This document shows, piece after piece, positions 6,205 through 6,859 of a stretch of 6,859 bases of DNA. Both the position numbers and the translations under genes were made by a program. A model generated the notes under the pieces. That model did not search any database and had not been told where the DNA came from. It saw only the letters and a program-made list of their open reading frames with translations. The stretch lies in NCBI GenBank assembly GCA_019120235.1, contig DWVN01000044.1:1-6859 (forward strand). Reading direction: 5' to 3'. The stretch is from Dwaynesavagella gallinarum (lineage in GTDB: Bacteria > Bacillota > Clostridia > Clostridiales > Clostridiaceae). Position 1 is the stretch's first letter; each line of letters begins with the position of its first letter.

Positions 6205-6858
6205 CTAATAAGCTCCATTCGGATGAATCATGACTAATATAGTCTTGATTATCAACTTTAAATCTTCCCACACACCAGAATGGTTAATATATACAATATC
6301 AAGCCAAACCATTTCGTCGAAATCGGCTTCGCTTCTACGAGTAACTTGCCATAGACCAGTGCAACCTGACATCACAGTTAAGCGTTGTTTATCATAGTCA
6401 GTATATTTTGCTACTTCTGAAGGTAGTGGTGGACGTGGGCCAACTAGAGACATATCACCGATTAACACATTCCACAATTGTGGTAATTCATCTAAGCTAT
6501 ATTTACGAATCACATGTCCAATTCTGGTAATCCTTGGGTCATCCTTGATCTTAAACATAGCCCCATCAATTTCATTCTGATCTTCTAACTTATCCAGCAT
6601 TTTATCCGCATCAACGACCATCGATCGGAACTTCCACATTTTGAATGGCTTTTCGTTCTTACCAATTCGCTCTTGCGAATAAAAAGCTGGGCCTCCATCT
6701 TCACTTCTGATCTTGATAACCAAAAACAAAAACAATGGAGACAGAAGAATTAACCCACATGCACTAGCAACGATGTCAAATAATCGCTTCACTACATGAT
6801 AAAAAGGTCGATCATTGACCTTTGCAGGATTAACTTTTAGTCTTTCCATCGCCATCAT
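6205..6858 (-). CDS. epsE: Undecaprenyl-phosphate sugar phosphotransferase (priming transferase, EpsE-type)
   Basis: This 217-residue bacterial sugar transferase moves a hexose-1-phosphate from a UDP-sugar to undecaprenyl phosphate, the first step of each repeat unit. It has VKRLFDI at 23-29, a single hydrophobic membrane segment at about 30-50, the ERIGKNEKPFKMWKFRSM block (63-80), and DPRITRIG (107-114). These are followed by SLDELPQLWNVLIGDMSLVG (121-140), where Asp123-Glu124 match the catalytic Asp-Glu pair known from PglC, then PRPP (141-144) and GCTGLWQVTRR (165-175). It is the short form without the extra N-terminal multi-helix domain of WbaP/CpsE, a length usual in lactobacilli. The window ends one base before the first ATG (6858), so the ribosome site and any upstream extension cannot be seen; ATGs at 6855 and 6849 are also possible starts. 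Whether it transfers galactose or glucose is not decidable here. GC content is higher than in the genes downstream. Confidence 0.93.
   Translation of the reverse strand: MMAMERLKVNPAKVNDRPFYHVVKRLFDIVASACGLILLSPLFLFLVIKIRSEDGGPAFYSQERIGKNEKPFKMWKFRSMVVDADKMLDKLEDQNEIDGAMFKIKDDPRITRIGHVIRKYSLDELPQLWNVLIGDMSLVGPRPPLPSEVAKYTDYDKQRLTVMSGCTGLWQVTRRSEADFDEMVWLDIVYINHSGVWEDLKLIIKTILVMIHPNGAY
6213..6216 (-). promoter_or_regulatory. Ribosome binding site that decides the GT4 start
   Basis: GGAG reads 6216 to 6213, ten bases before the ATG at 6202 (seven before a possible GTG at 6205). It is placed within the last codons of the priming transferase. It supports the 373-residue GT4 reading over the longer one starting at 6271. 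Confidence 0.6.
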
Positions 6859-6859
6859 T

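Noticed and set aside
6203..6271. In-frame N-terminal extension of the GT4 gene beginning at an ATG at 6271
   Set aside because: It would overlap the priming transferase by 67 bases, has no family-like sequence, and the ATG at 6202 has a GGAG site and the normal GT4 N-terminus.
1..6859. Insertion sequence, CRISPR array, tRNA or other mobile element that would explain the mosaic
   Set aside because: No transposase-like frame, terminal inverted repeats, regularly spaced repeats or tRNA fold were noticed; the coding block is continuous.

Overview
The window is the middle of an exopolysaccharide/capsule (Wzy-dependent) biosynthesis locus from a low-GC Gram-positive bacterium. The short lactic-acid-bacterium type of priming transferase (ending in NGAY), the paired Alg14/Alg13-like genes and the very AT-rich glycosyltransferase block fit a member of the Lactobacillaceae best. 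Streptococci and other Firmicutes carry similar loci, so the genus is an inference. All seven supported genes lie on the minus strand, so the operon is transcribed from right to left. No RNA gene, insertion sequence, CRISPR array, promoter or terminator could be supported. No intergenic gap exceeds 24 bases, and there is no gene-free stretch to describe.

Layout in transcription order: (1) 6858-6205, polyprenyl-phosphate sugar phosphotransferase that starts each repeat unit; (2) 6202-5081, GT4-type glycosyltransferase; (3) 5060-4611 and (4) 4598-4092, a two-subunit transferase of the PssD/PssE (Cps14F/Cps14G, Alg14/Alg13) type; (5) 4086-3154, capsular-polysaccharide-synthesis type transferase with a DxD-like region; (6) 3129-2206, GT2 transferase; (7) 2193-1105, TuaH-like GT-B transferase; (8) 1118 to the left edge, a multi-pass membrane protein read here by hand as the Wzy polymerase, cut off by the window. 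(Genes 3 and 4 act as one enzyme.)

Together they would build an undecaprenyl-diphosphate-linked oligosaccharide on the inner face of the membrane. Gene 1 adds the first sugar-phosphate, five transferase activities follow, and Wzy polymerises the flipped units outside. The expected partners (regulator, chain-length/tyrosine-kinase module and phosphatase upstream; Wzx flippase and possibly more transferases downstream) would lie beyond the two edges.

Base composition is mosaic. Hand-counted 60-base lines are about 37-47% GC in the priming transferase, 25-40% in the Alg14/Alg13 pair, and often 12-25% in the other transferases and Wzy. This fits a conserved backbone joined to imported serotype-specific cassettes. 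I see no sign of an undescribed kind of system. The interest lies in the particular gene combination, the mosaic junctions and the unlisted polymerase.
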